A DNA stretch of 64,000 nt from Streptomyces umbrinus. GTDB lineage: Bacteria; Actinomycetota; Actinomycetes; Streptomycetales; Streptomycetaceae. This document shows positions 32,110 through 41,159 of this stretch, piece by piece; the stretch's first letter is position 1, and each line of letters opens with the position of its first letter. The DNA lies in the NCBI RefSeq assembly GCF_030817415.1, contig NZ_JAUSZI010000002.1:6820001-6884000 (forward strand). Direction: 5' to 3'. The position numbers and the translations under genes were made by a program. The notes under the pieces were generated by a model. That model saw nothing but the letters and a program-made list of their open reading frames with translations, was not told the origin of the DNA and made no database searches.

Positions 32110-35100
32110 CTACAGCGGCACGGTCACCGTGACCGGGTCTCCGTTGCCCAGGTGGAGCATTCCCTTGCCTGGGCTGATCGGGCCGCCGACCATGCTGCGG
32201 GTGGTGCGGATGCCGATCAGTTCGCCGGCGCCGGAGTCCTGGGGGGAGAGGAGGAGGCCGCGGCGGCCCTTCTTGGCCTCGACCTGCCAGCCGGAGAAGC
32301 CGCTGCAGACCTCTTCCTCGTCGCCGCCGATGACGAGCGCGAGGCCGCGGTCGGCGCCGCGCTGGACGAGACGCTTCAACTCGCGCTCACAGTCCGCGTC
32401 CTCCAGGACCTCGCCGTCGTCGACGACGACGACGATCGGCTCCTCCGGGGACGCCGACTCGATCGCCTCGTTGAAGTCGTCGCTCTCGATGTCGTCGTCG
32501 GTGAAGACCTTCAACACGCCGTCCTGGCCGTCGAGTTCACGGAGGGGTGACGGCCGCGGGGCCGCGATGACGAGGCGTACGCCCTGGAGGAGGTACGAGC
32601 GGGCGAGGTTCAGGAGTGCCGTGCTGCGGCCCGATTTCGCGGGGCCCGCGACGACGAACGTCGGCACGCCCTGCGAGAGGTCCGGGCCGAAGGCCATGAT
32701 GTCGTCGCCGCCGATGCCTGCCAGACCCCACAGCTTCGACTGTGCGACCGCCGGGTCCCGCATCTCCCAGGCCTCCGCGAAACCGATGCGGGAGGGCAGG
32801 GAGTCCACCCGGAACGGGCGCCGGGCGCGCGGGACTTCGGCGTCCCGAGCCGCGGCAGCCTCGCCGATCGTGGCGAGCGCCGCGGCCTGCCCCTGACCGG
32901 TCAGGTCGTCCGACAGCAGCGCGAACTGCGTCTCGATCGCCGTCTCGTTCTTGAAGCCGCGCCCGGGCGGAATCTCCTCGGGCACCTTGCGTGCGTTGAT
33001 GCCGAGCATTGAGAAGTCGGACTTGTCGGCGAGCCGCAGACCGTACTTCTCCTCGGTGAGCGAGGCCATCCGGCCCAGCAGCACCTGCCGGTCGCCCGTG
33101 ACGACGAGGTGGATGCCGACGCTCGCGCCCTCGCGCATCATCGTCTGCAACTCGTCCGTCAGCTCACCGTGGTTGTACTCGCCGAGCGTCGGCAGCCAGC
33201 CCTCCCACCGGTCGAGCAGTACGACGATGTGCGGCAGCCGCTCCTCCTCGGTGACGGACGCCCGCTGCTCCCCGATGTCGGCGAACCCCTTGTCGGACAA
33301 CAGGTCCTGACGCCTTGTCAACTCACCCTTGAGGCGCGTGACCAGTCGTACGGCCCGCTCCGTCTGGTTACGTGCGACGACGGCACCGCAGTGCGGCAGC
33401 CGCGTCAGCGCGTTGAGGGCGCCGTTGCCGCAGTCGATGCCGTACAGGTGCACGTCCGACGAGGAGTGGGTGCGGGCGATCGATCCGGCGAGCGTCCGCA
33501 GGATCTGCGAACGGCCACTGCGCGGAGCGCCGCCCACGATGAGATGCCCGAAGGAGGAGAAGTCGACGACGACCGGGCGGCGGGCCTGGTCGGCGGGCAG
33601 GTCCTCGACACCGAACGGGGCAGGCGGCAGCTTGCCCGCCGACAGCGCGGCGACCGCGGGCATCTCGACCTCGTCCAGCAGCAGCGTCTCGGAGAGCGCG
33701 GGTAGCCAGGGGCTGTGCTGGGAGGGGATGCCGAGCGCCCCGTTGGCGTCGCGGATCGCGTCCACGAGCACCTTCAGGTCGGTGATCTCCTCCTCCTCGC
33801 GCGCCTCGGCCTTGGGCTTGACCAGTGCGGCACGGCCCAGGTCCTCCCAGGCCAGCGGCCCGGCCCAGGGCGCGAGCACGGTCGGGTCGGCGGCTCCGGG
33901 CCGCCGTCCGCCCACGCGTCCCGACTGGAACGGTACGAGCGAGGCGTGCCCGAGCCGGACGTACGCGCGGCCCGGCGTGCTCTTGGAGATGTGCCCGGCC
34001 TCGGGCGAGTCGATGACGTCGCTCGACTCGCCGCCGTCCGTCACCCGCAGCGCGATACGGAGGTTGGTGTTGGCCCGGATCTCGGGCGACACGACACCAC
34101 TCGGCCGCTGGGTCGCGAGCAGCAGGTGGATACCGAGCGAACGGCCTCGCTGGGCGATGTTGACCAGACCCGTCACGAAGTCGGGCAGGTCACGCACCAT
34201 CGAGGCGAACTCGTCGATGACGATGAGGAGTCGGGGCAGCGGCCGGTTCGAGGGATCGCGCCGTACGAGATCCTGGTAGTCCTCGATGTCCTTGGCGTCG
34301 GCGGCGGCCAGGATGTGCTCGCGCCGGTGCAGTTCGGCGCCGAGCGACTCCAGGGCCCGCTCGACGAGGTGGGCGTCGAGGTCGGTGACCATGCCGACGG
34401 TGTGCGGCAGGTTCACACAGTCCTTGAAGGCCGCGCCACCCTTGTAGTCGACCAGTACGAACGTCATGTTCTCGGGTGTGTTCGCCACGGCCAGCGCTGC
34501 CACGATGGTCTGCAGCAGCTCCGACTTACCCGAACCGGTCGTACCCGCGATCAGACCGTGCGGCCCGTCCCGCCGGATGTCGATGCCGAACGCCCCGTCG
34601 TACGACTCACCGACGACCGCCATCGTCGACTGCCCCCCCATGCGCCAGCGGGCGGAGATCGCGTCGCTCGTCGGCGGCTCGAGCTGGAGCACGTCGAGCA
34701 GCCGGCTGGAGCCGGGCAGCGCCGAGTCCTCGGTCTCGCCGCTGATGTCGCGGATGGGGGAGAGGGACCGGGACAGCCGGGCGCACCAGGCCGCCGACAC
34801 GAAGTCCGGCCGTACGTTCTTGACCCGGGCCGTGCCCGTCTGCTCGACGCGCAGCCGCAGTTCGAGCGGCTTCTGCTCGCCGGTCTGCCGGTCGTCGGGC
34901 TCGGCGGTGTGCCAGGCCTGGAAGGAGGGGAAGCCGCTGCCCTGGGCCGCGGGTTCCCGGGACGCCGTGACCGAGGTGATGTGCTCCTCGGGCTTCGGCT
35001 CGGCGATGACGATGGCCTGGCACTCGCCTGGCAGGAACCGTTCCTCGGCGTCGAGGCAGATCGCGTACATGCTGACGCCGGGACCTTCACGCAGCAGCCG

Positions 35101-36708
35101 CACCACACCCGGCATGGACCGAAGCCGCCGCGAACCATCCCAAATGACCACAATATCCGGGTCGGTGAAGTTGGTCTGGCGCCCGTTCTCCTTGGCGGCC
35201 TTCTGGCGGGCGTCGAGGAGCTGGGTGAGTTCGCCGATGCGGGCGCCGACGGTCTCGGCGTCCGTGCCGATCAGGACATTGGCGTCCTGGGCGCCGGAGG
35301 GGCGCGAGTGCGGCAGCCAGCGGACCCAGTCCCAGGTGGTCTGGGCGCTGTTCTCGGTGAGGACGTAGAACTGCACGTCGAGCGGGCTGTGCAGCACCGC
35401 GCTCTGCGCGACGATCCAACGCCCGATGGACTGGGCCGAGTCACCCGGCCCGGCGATCCCGACGACCCCGCGCTCGCGCAGCGGCAGCGTCACCGGGGCG
35501 TCCTGGATCTTCCAGGTGACCTCGCGCTTGTGGTCGTCCTGCTCCGGGTCGTCGAGCACGACCTCGGAGGGCAGCTGCCCCGTGCCGACCCGGAGGACGA
35601 GATGGTCGGCGTCGGTACGCCGCCGCTCCCACAGCCGCGTACGGGGCCCGGTGCTCATGGAAAGGACGGACGCGGGATCGGGCACGGCGAGCCGCCGGTC
35701 GAGCCGCTCGGCTATGAGGGCGTCCTGAGCGTCCTTCTCGATCCGCTCCTTGTGCTCCTTGTACTCCTTGACCTGCTTCGCATGGGACTTGCGCCCGTGC
35801 TTCTTGTCCATGAAGTAGTTGCCGAAGAGGATCAGCGGGCTCAGCAGAGCCATGATCAGGTAGTACCAGCGCCCGAAGATCATCACGGCCACGACCGCGC
35901 CGACCAGCGGGGTCAGGGCCATCAGCCAGGGCAGCGGCCGGGCCTCGAAGTCGCGCGGCGGGGCGGGCAGCTTGAACCGTGTCTGGCGCTCGGGCGGCTG
36001 GAGCCGGGGCGGCCGGTTGTAGTCGAGCCCGGCCCCGTCGTCGGACCACTTCAACGCGGCGTTGGGCGCGGAGTAACGGTCGAGTTCGAGAAGGGTGTTG
36101 CCGACGGCGACCTGGGCACCGAGGGGCCAGTCCTTGCCGTCGAGGGGCTCACCGTCGAGGGTGACGCCGCCGTTGTCCTTGTCGTCCCCCTCTTTCCTGT
36201 CTTTCCCGTGTATGGCGACCTGACAGGTTCCGTCCGTTGCAACTGACAACGTCAGCGCGCGGGCGGGAAGCTCGGGATCGTCGATCCGTACGTAGGAGGC
36301 GGGGCCGCTGCCGATGTCGTACCGACCGATGCCGAGCCGGTGCACCGCGCCGGCCGCGGGCCCGCTCGCGACGCGCAGTTCGACCAGGCCGGTCGGCTCG
36401 CCCGGCAGGCAGCCGGCGGGGTCGTGCAGGCTGACGACGGCGCCCTCGCGCAGGGGTGAGGTGCCGATGGTGGAGGCCGGGTCGACGGGATGGCCGTCGA
36501 CATAGGCGAGGGGCGCTCCGCCGCTGCCCGTCTGCTGTCCGTGCTGTCCATGGTGTCCGATGGGGATGATCTGTGCCCCGCCGCTGTAGCCGACGTGTGC
36601 GGCCAGCTCTTTCGCGATGTCCCCGACCGAGGACTCGGGATCCGCGTCGAGCACCACGTCGGCGTTGGCGCCGCCCAGTGGATCGACGACGGTCAGAGTC
36701 AGGCGCAC
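32110..36708 (-). CDS. eccC: Type VII secretion motor ATPase, EssC/EccC type (FtsK/SpoIIIE family)
   Basis: 1532 residues in one chain. Residues 1-95 read as a ubiquitin-like fold (VRLTLTVVDPLGG, then DADPESSVGDIAKELAAHVG, then YVDGHPVDP). Residues about 110-205 are FHA-like (GIGRYDIGSGPASYVRIDDP). Two membrane helices lie at about 259-298. Three FtsK/SpoIIIE ATPase domains follow: D1 with intact Walker A GTTGSGKSELLQ (about 723) and Walker B FVLVDYKGGAAF plus LLIVIDEFASM; D2 GGAPRSGRSQ (about 1064) and D3 GPAKSGRST (about 1358) have Arg in place of the Walker Lys. Unsplit length and two N-terminal domains resemble Firmicutes EssC more than split mycobacterial EccCa/Cb. GTG 36708 follows GGGGAGG. 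It drives export of WXG100 proteins and partners. The symbol is by family only. Confidence 0.9.
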   Translation of the reverse strand: MRLTLTVVDPLGGANADVVLDADPESSVGDIAKELAAHVGYSGGAQIIPIGHHGQHGQQTGSGGAPLAYVDGHPVDPASTIGTSPLREGAVVSLHDPAGCLPGEPTGLVELRVASGPAAGAVHRLGIGRYDIGSGPASYVRIDDPELPARALTLSVATDGTCQVAIHGKDRKEGDDKDNGGVTLDGEPLDGKDWPLGAQVAVGNTLLELDRYSAPNAALKWSDDGAGLDYNRPPRLQPPERQTRFKLPAPPRDFEARPLPWLMALTPLVGAVVAVMIFGRWYYLIMALLSPLILFGNYFMDKKHGRKSHAKQVKEYKEHKERIEKDAQDALIAERLDRRLAVPDPASVLSMSTGPRTRLWERRRTDADHLVLRVGTGQLPSEVVLDDPEQDDHKREVTWKIQDAPVTLPLRERGVVGIAGPGDSAQSIGRWIVAQSAVLHSPLDVQFYVLTENSAQTTWDWVRWLPHSRPSGAQDANVLIGTDAETVGARIGELTQLLDARQKAAKENGRQTNFTDPDIVVIWDGSRRLRSMPGVVRLLREGPGVSMYAICLDAEERFLPGECQAIVIAEPKPEEHITSVTASREPAAQGSGFPSFQAWHTAEPDDRQTGEQKPLELRLRVEQTGTARVKNVRPDFVSAAWCARLSRSLSPIRDISGETEDSALPGSSRLLDVLQLEPPTSDAISARWRMGGQSTMAVVGESYDGAFGIDIRRDGPHGLIAGTTGSGKSELLQTIVAALAVANTPENMTFVLVDYKGGAAFKDCVNLPHTVGMVTDLDAHLVERALESLGAELHRREHILAAADAKDIEDYQDLVRRDPSNRPLPRLLIVIDEFASMVRDLPDFVTGLVNIAQRGRSLGIHLLLATQRPSGVVSPEIRANTNLRIALRVTDGGESSDVIDSPEAGHISKSTPGRAYVRLGHASLVPFQSGRVGGRRPGAADPTVLAPWAGPLAWEDLGRAALVKPKAEAREEEEITDLKVLVDAIRDANGALGIPSQHSPWLPALSETLLLDEVEMPAVAALSAGKLPPAPFGVEDLPADQARRPVVVDFSSFGHLIVGGAPRSGRSQILRTLAGSIARTHSSSDVHLYGIDCGNGALNALTRLPHCGAVVARNQTERAVRLVTRLKGELTRRQDLLSDKGFADIGEQRASVTEEERLPHIVVLLDRWEGWLPTLGEYNHGELTDELQTMMREGASVGIHLVVTGDRQVLLGRMASLTEEKYGLRLADKSDFSMLGINARKVPEEIPPGRGFKNETAIETQFALLSDDLTGQGQAAALATIGEAAAARDAEVPRARRPFRVDSLPSRIGFAEAWEMRDPAVAQSKLWGLAGIGGDDIMAFGPDLSQGVPTFVVAGPAKSGRSTALLNLARSYLLQGVRLVIAAPRPSPLRELDGQDGVLKVFTDDDIESDDFNEAIESASPEEPIVVVVDDGEVLEDADCERELKRLVQRGADRGLALVIGGDEEEVCSGFSGWQVEAKKGRRGLLLSPQDSGAGELIGIRTTRSMVGGPISPGKGMLHLGNGDPVTVTVPL

Positions 36709-36949
36709 GATCGTCCTCCCCGTTGACTGCTCTCCTGCTGCCCAGTTGCTGCCCAGTGACGATATCCGCTCCACCCTTCCCACAGGCAACGGCGTATGTG
36801 CTGGTTCCCTGGAGGCTCTTGAAGGATCCGGGGTGTGCGGCTGCAAGCGTCCTGCGTAAGCTGCAGACTCGGCGGACGATCGCATCATCCGCAACGGGAG
36901 CCACGGGGGTTGGCCCTGCGGCAAGTCGAGTTGTTATGGAGGACGCCAC

Positions 36950-37255
36950 ATGGCCGGCGGCAAAGACGCAGATATCACTTATGACGAGATGCACAAGGCG
37001 GCTACCAAGCTGACCGACGCCAAGGACAAGATCGACGAGAAGCTCGACGCCCTTGAGCGCTACATCCAGGGCCTCGTCAAGGACGGTTACACCACCCGCA
37101 AGGGCTCGCAGGCCTTCGAGGACTCCTTCACCGAGTTCAAGAAGGGCGCGAAGGACACGATCGAGGGCCTGACCGGCATGTCCAAGTTCCTGACCAGCGC
37201 CGCGAAGGCGTACCAGGACCTGGACGACGAGCTGGCCAAGGGTGTCAAGGGCTGA
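36950..37255 (+). CDS. WXG100-family protein (EsxA-like), divergent from the motor
   Basis: 101 residues, all-helical, starting MAGGKDADITYDEMHKAATK. The helix-turn-helix hinge reads DGYTTRKGSQAFEDSFTEFK, where the usual W-x-G is Y-x-x...G-S, as in many streptomycete Esx proteins. The C-terminal half ends AYQDLDDELAKGVKG, giving a Y-x-x-x-D/E secretion signal (YQDLD). ATG preceded by TGGAGGAC. It is transcribed divergently from the motor ATPase across a 241-bp region, so it is the likely core substrate or co-secreted partner of the system. Confidence 0.88.
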   Translation: MAGGKDADITYDEMHKAATKLTDAKDKIDEKLDALERYIQGLVKDGYTTRKGSQAFEDSFTEFKKGAKDTIEGLTGMSKFLTSAAKAYQDLDDELAKGVKG

Positions 37256-37419
37256 AGTTGCCCTTTGGGGTCGCTCGTCGCTTTTGGGCGGCTGCGGCCG
37301 CCCGGTGCAGGTGTGGTCCGGTGCGGTGGGAGGCCTCGGCGTCCCACCGCACCGGACTGTCTCCGGGGCTCGCGTGACTGCGGCGGGTTCGGTGCGGCAG
37401 GTTCGGTACAGGGGGTGCC

Positions 37420-37965
37420 ATGAGTGACAACGGCAGGCAGGGATTCCGGGCGCGGGACGGTCTGACCATCGCCGCAACGGTCATCGGCGCCGGTGCCGTG
37501 CTCCTCGTGGCGCTCGGGACATGGAAGTGGTTCGTCCGGAAGTCCGCCCCGTGGGTGCTGGACTGGCCCGGCGGGCCATGGGCGGTAGGTGCCGTCTTCG
37601 GGCTGGTCATGGTGGCGGGCTCGATCGGCGCACTGTGGTTCTCGGCGGTCGAACCGGGCGCCTCGAAGCCGCGGCGCGCGGGCCGTGTGGCAGGCGTATC
37701 GATCTGCGGTGGACTGACGTTCGGGGCGTTCATGTACGTACTCGGGGCGCTGCCCGGCAAGAACTGCTCGTCGAGCAGACTCGGCTGTGAGTACATCCCC
37801 GGCTCGGGCAGCGCCCTCATCTCCAGCGTGCTGACGGCGGCCGTCGTGGGATGGCTCACCTTCCGTGTGGGCAGGGCCCGCGCCGAGGCGCAAGCCGCCC
37901 GAGAACGGGCCCGGATGAAGAAGCTGCGCAAGAAGGGCAAGGGGAAGAGCCGGGCTGCCCGCTGA
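37420..37965 (+). CDS. Four-helix membrane protein of the T7SS locus (paralogue of 43640)
   Basis: 181 residues, about four membrane helices: LTIAATVIGAGAVLLVALGT, PWAVGAVFGLVMVAGSIGAL, AGVSICGGLTFGAFMYVLGA and ALISSVLTAAVVGWLTFRV. Between helices 1 and 2 are GTWKWFVRK and LDWPGGPWAVGAVFG, which match DTWKW and DRWPGGAYGFAVFLG in the protein at 43640-44254, so the two look paralogous. Basic tail (RMKKLRKKGKGKSRAAR). No known family recognised. Repeated presence in the locus suggests a membrane component. Confidence 0.75.
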   Translation: MSDNGRQGFRARDGLTIAATVIGAGAVLLVALGTWKWFVRKSAPWVLDWPGGPWAVGAVFGLVMVAGSIGALWFSAVEPGASKPRRAGRVAGVSICGGLTFGAFMYVLGALPGKNCSSSRLGCEYIPGSGSALISSVLTAAVVGWLTFRVGRARAEAQAARERARMKKLRKKGKGKSRAAR

Positions 37966-38032
37966 GCGTGAGGCATCGGGCTGTCCACTGACCGCGAGGC
38001 GTCGGGCTGCCCGGTGACCGTGAGGCGTTGGC
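37955..38032. repeat. Three 26-bp tandem direct repeats at a gene end
   Basis: Units at 37955-37980, 37981-38006 and 38007-38032 share CTGNCC-N2-TGA-C/G-CG-GAGGC-TCGGG with few changes. The first overlaps the stop of the membrane-protein gene; the other two lie in the 228-bp gap before the lipoprotein gene. No gene is visible in that gap. Confidence 0.8.
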
Positions 38033-38193
38033 GTTCGGGAACCGGATGTCGACTTCCTCGCGTGTCTATCTGTGTCCCTCAGGTACCTCAAGTCCGTTCC
38101 GGTACCCGGCACTTCAGCACCGCCCAGCACTGCTGACGCTCCTCAGAAGCACATTCACCGGAAAAATCGATCACTCAACCCTGGGATACGTAC

Positions 38194-38853
38194 ATGCTGA
38201 CCACGCGACGGCGGACGGCCGTGGCCTGCCTCTTCGCTGCTGCCGCACTTTCTTTCACCGGTTGCAGCAGCGATTCGGGCGACTCCGGGAACGACAAGAT
38301 CGCGGGAGCGGGCGGGGGCGGGGCGAGTTCTCCGACGCCGTCGGCATCCGCGTCCGCCGAGAAAGGTGCCCCGGCCTTCGATCTGCCCTCGGACATCTCG
38401 GTGGACGTCGAGAAGGAGTCGACCGGGGATGCGGCGAAGGATGCGATCGTGCGGGATGTGGCTTACGCGGCGCAGGCCCGTATCGAGGCCTTCGCCGAGG
38501 GGGACGGCCGGACCGCCAACATGAACCGCTACTTCGCGGCGAACGCCCTCGCCTACTGGAGCGATCGCGTGGCGACGGTCAAGAAGGACGGGCTGACCGT
38601 CACGGGCGACTACCGGTACTTCGACTTCGAGGTCACCGACGTCGCGAACGGCAAGAAGGCGGCGGCCCGTTACTGCGAGGACCAGAGCAAGGCCTACAAC
38701 AAGGTGATCAAGACCGAGAAGGTGCAGCGCACCCAGCCGAGCGACAAGGATTTCGTCCTCTACACGCTCCAGGTCGAGAAGGACTCCCGCGGCGACTGGC
38801 AGGTGACGCAGCAGAACTGGAAGAAGGGGGACGCGTCGTGCGTGCAGGGATAG
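38194..38853 (+). CDS. T7SS-locus lipoprotein, copy A
   Basis: 219 residues. Signal peptide with lipobox LSFTGC (Cys about 27), then SSDSGDSGNDKIAGAGGGG, a Ser/Pro/Ala linker, then a folded domain of about 150 residues with one Cys pair (ARYCEDQSK and ASCVQG). The NDKIAGA segment recurs right after the lipobox in the lipoprotein at 49550, which also has a similar fold plan (a motif like ANGKKAAARYCED against NGKSVEVAFCADT, and both end in Cys near the C-terminus). Both precede a secreted protein by overlapping codons. It is anchored outside the membrane; function unknown. Confidence 0.85.
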   Translation: MLTTRRRTAVACLFAAAALSFTGCSSDSGDSGNDKIAGAGGGGASSPTPSASASAEKGAPAFDLPSDISVDVEKESTGDAAKDAIVRDVAYAAQARIEAFAEGDGRTANMNRYFAANALAYWSDRVATVKKDGLTVTGDYRYFDFEVTDVANGKKAAARYCEDQSKAYNKVIKTEKVQRTQPSDKDFVLYTLQVEKDSRGDWQVTQQNWKKGDASCVQG

Positions 38854-39902
38854 GGACAGGGATACGTACGAGTGCCGGTACAGGGGCGGGCGTGGTTCGT
38901 CCCGTTCTGCGGACTGCCGTGGCCGCCGGGCTGGTCATGGCACTGGGGACGGGCTTCCCGGCGTACGCGGGTGAGACCACCGGCGGAGACCAGGGAACCA
39001 CCGCGCCCGACCAGCCGAACCAGGACTCCGGCGCCGGCTCCGGCAACGGCACCATTGGCGCCCACATCCGGATCGACCAGAGCAAGGCCGGTTCGGGCGG
39101 AGGCCCCACCTCGACCACCACGTCCTCGAACGCGAACTGGAAGCCCCCGGTCTGCTGGTACGAGCCCATGTACACCTCCGAGGAGTACGAGGAGTTCATC
39201 AAGACCGCGTACGACGGGGCGCAGGAGCCCGCGGCGAGTTACGCCAGGAAGCGCGAGGAAGAGGGCTACCGCAAGGACGACAAGGGCCTGTGGTGGCAGG
39301 TGCAGTTTCGCAACGACGAGTACACCGACGCCTGCCCCGTCACCACGGACAACTGGGAGATCTGGGTCCCGCCGGCCGACCCGCAGCCCGATCCCAACAA
39401 GCTCACCCCGGAGACCCTCTCCGAACTCGCCTTCAACTCAACCAAGTTGCCCGCGCCGCCCGTCGAACTGAGCCCGCGCGCGGACCGGCTCATCGTGAAC
39501 CTCGGTACGCGGGTGAAGTTCAAGGGCGACTTCGATCGCGTGTGGACGACCGCGAGCATCAACTACAAGGGCGTCCAGATGGCCGCGACCACCGTCGCGA
39601 CCCCGGTCGCGCTCAAGGTGGAGGCCGGTACCGACGACGCCGACCCGGCGACCTGCACGTACGACCTCGCGAAGGGCAAGAACGGCTACACGGTCGACAG
39701 CGAGGACGCGGGCTGCAACGTCACCTACCGTCGCTCGTCCGGCACGGGCACCTACCCCTTCAAGGCGTCGATCACCTGGAAGGTGACCTGGACCGACTCC
39801 GCCGACCCGGACGGCCCGCCGCAGCAGCCCGCGCTGCCGGACGGTCTGTCCACGTACGAGGAGAACGTGACGGTCAAGGAGATCCAGTCCGTGAACCGCT
39901 AG
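38838..39902 (+). CDS. T7SS-locus secreted protein, copy A
   Basis: 354 residues. N-terminal signal peptide VLRTAVAAGLVMALGTGFPA ending AYA-GET, a low-complexity Gly/Thr/Ser linker, then a folded domain with WKPPVCWYEPMYTSEEYEEF, LAFNSTKLPAPPVELSP, TYPFKASITWKVTW and a final VKEIQSVNR. Each of these has a counterpart in the protein at 48465, so this is one of two paralogues. GTG 38838 overlaps the lipoprotein stop by 16 bp and has AAGAAGGGGG upstream. No known family recognised; the pattern suggests an immunoglobulin-like beta-rich exported protein. Confidence 0.82.
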   Translation: MRAGIGTGIRTSAGTGAGVVRPVLRTAVAAGLVMALGTGFPAYAGETTGGDQGTTAPDQPNQDSGAGSGNGTIGAHIRIDQSKAGSGGGPTSTTTSSNANWKPPVCWYEPMYTSEEYEEFIKTAYDGAQEPAASYARKREEEGYRKDDKGLWWQVQFRNDEYTDACPVTTDNWEIWVPPADPQPDPNKLTPETLSELAFNSTKLPAPPVELSPRADRLIVNLGTRVKFKGDFDRVWTTASINYKGVQMAATTVATPVALKVEAGTDDADPATCTYDLAKGKNGYTVDSEDAGCNVTYRRSSGTGTYPFKASITWKVTWTDSADPDGPPQQPALPDGLSTYEENVTVKEIQSVNR

Positions 39903-39971
39903 GTGCCCCACTCCTCGTGGCCACCCCGGCCAGCTATCCTCGTCCGGACCCCGTGAGGAATGGGAGAGTCC

Positions 39972-40562
39972 ATGTCTGTTGGATCAGGGGCCGGGGAGTC
40001 CCGGGCACAGAGTCCCGGGCGGTCGATGGCAGGGAACATCGCATTCGGTGCGGGGCTGCTGCTCGTCCTGGCGACCATGACGCTCGGCGCCTTTGGGGGC
40101 GTTGCCCTGACCATCGGCCTGGCCGACGACTCGTTCCTGTCGTCGGCGGTCCCTGATGACGGACGAAACGCCGTGGGCATCGGCGGTATCGGCATGGGTG
40201 GCCTGCTGGGTCTGATGCTGCCCCTGCTCCTCTTCGCGGCGGTCCGGGGGACCGAGGAGAAGCCCAGGCTCGGACCGGGCGAGGCCCTGCTCAAGGCGCT
40301 CGCCATTGTCGTGTTCAGCGTCTACCTGGGTGTCGTCTCGCTGCTTGCCGCCCAGCTCGGCTGGATCCTTCCCAAGGGACCGACGACCCTGGTGAGCGTC
40401 TTCGTCGTCGGCTTCAGCTGGATGCCGCTGGCCTTCGTCCCGTGGGAACGGTTCGGACTGGGAGGCGTGGGAGACCTGCTCCCCAGCTCTGGCGGCACTT
40501 CTCCCGGCACTTCCCTCGGCACTTCTCTCGACAAGGACGGCGAGTCAGACAAGTCGGACTGA
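39972..40562 (+). CDS. Hypothetical four-helix membrane protein
   Basis: 196 residues, with four hydrophobic helices: NIAFGAGLLLVLATMTLGAF, GGIGMGGLLGLMLPLLLFAA, ALAIVVFSVYLGVVSLLAAQ and TLVSVFVVGFSWMPLAFVPW. The C-terminal tail is GTSPGTSLGTSLDKDG, encoded by three 12-bp tandem repeats (40494-40529). Start at 39972 or 39960 is uncertain, as both have weak RBS. It overlaps the convergent gene at 40545 by 18 bp. Not recognised; it resembles the other locus membrane proteins in size and topology, but I see no sequence motif in common. Confidence 0.7.
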   Translation: MSVGSGAGESRAQSPGRSMAGNIAFGAGLLLVLATMTLGAFGGVALTIGLADDSFLSSAVPDDGRNAVGIGGIGMGGLLGLMLPLLLFAAVRGTEEKPRLGPGEALLKALAIVVFSVYLGVVSLLAAQLGWILPKGPTTLVSVFVVGFSWMPLAFVPWERFGLGGVGDLLPSSGGTSPGTSLGTSLDKDGESDKSD

Positions 40563-41153
40563 GTCCGCCAGCTCGTCGGCCATCTTTCCCAGCTCCTCGC
40601 CCAGCCCCGGAGCGCCCCAGAGAAGTCGGCACTCCAGCGCGGTGGGGTGCTCGCGCGGCAGCACGTAGTGCGCCACACCCTCCAGCACATTGCCGCTGTC
40701 CGCCTCGGGATCCGTGGGCTCCAGCCGGTGCACGCGCAGCGCGGCGCCCAGCGGCAGTTCCACCTCCGTGATCTCCGGAGGACGGAAGAACGGCCCCTCG
40801 GCGGCCTCGGCCTCCGCGCGCAGCACATCCAGGCGCAGCGACTCGGCCGGGGCGCCCCCCAGTTCCCGTACGCAGTAGAACGCGGCCACGCCACCGTCCT
40901 GAGGCGCGAGGACCGCCGCGCAGAGCGCCTTCTGCCGGGCGGCGACGGCCCAGTACCAGAGCACGTCCTCGGCGAACGCCTCGCGCCAGTCGGCGGGGGC
41001 GTCGTCGGCCGAGAAGTGCTCGTCGGCCGCGGCCCGCGCCCACTCCTCGGGCCGCTCGGCGGTGAGATCGAGTACGAGCCAGTTGTGCGGGGCGGGCAGC
41101 GTGACGCGGCACTCCTGCCAGTCGGCGCCCGCCGCCGTCTCCGGGGTGTTCAT
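40545..41153 (-). CDS. Mog1/PsbP-like protein next to T7 substrate (immunity or chaperone candidate)
   Basis: 202 residues, no signal or membrane helix, acidic. It has CRVTLPAPHNWLVLDLT at the start, a helical LLWGAPGLGEELGKMADELA at the end, and beta-strand stretches between (VAAFYCVRELGG, ITEVELPLGAALRVHRLEP). This order is the plan seen in the four other proteins I assign to a Mog1/PsbP-like group in this locus, but similarity here is weaker. It lies 6 bp downstream of the T7-signal substrate gene, the usual place for an immunity gene. I cannot choose between immunity and chaperone. Confidence 0.65.
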   Translation of the reverse strand: MNTPETAAGADWQECRVTLPAPHNWLVLDLTAERPEEWARAAADEHFSADDAPADWREAFAEDVLWYWAVAARQKALCAAVLAPQDGGVAAFYCVRELGGAPAESLRLDVLRAEAEAAEGPFFRPPEITEVELPLGAALRVHRLEPTDPEADSGNVLEGVAHYVLPREHPTALECRLLWGAPGLGEELGKMADELADSVRLV

Positions 41154-41159
41154 CAGCGG

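Noticed and set aside
33715..36246. 843-codon plus-strand open frame opposite the motor ATPase
   Set aside because: It is antisense to a gene with clear ATPase motifs; composition (Gly/Arg/Asp/His/Val) is that of a shadow frame in high-GC DNA, with no family motif.
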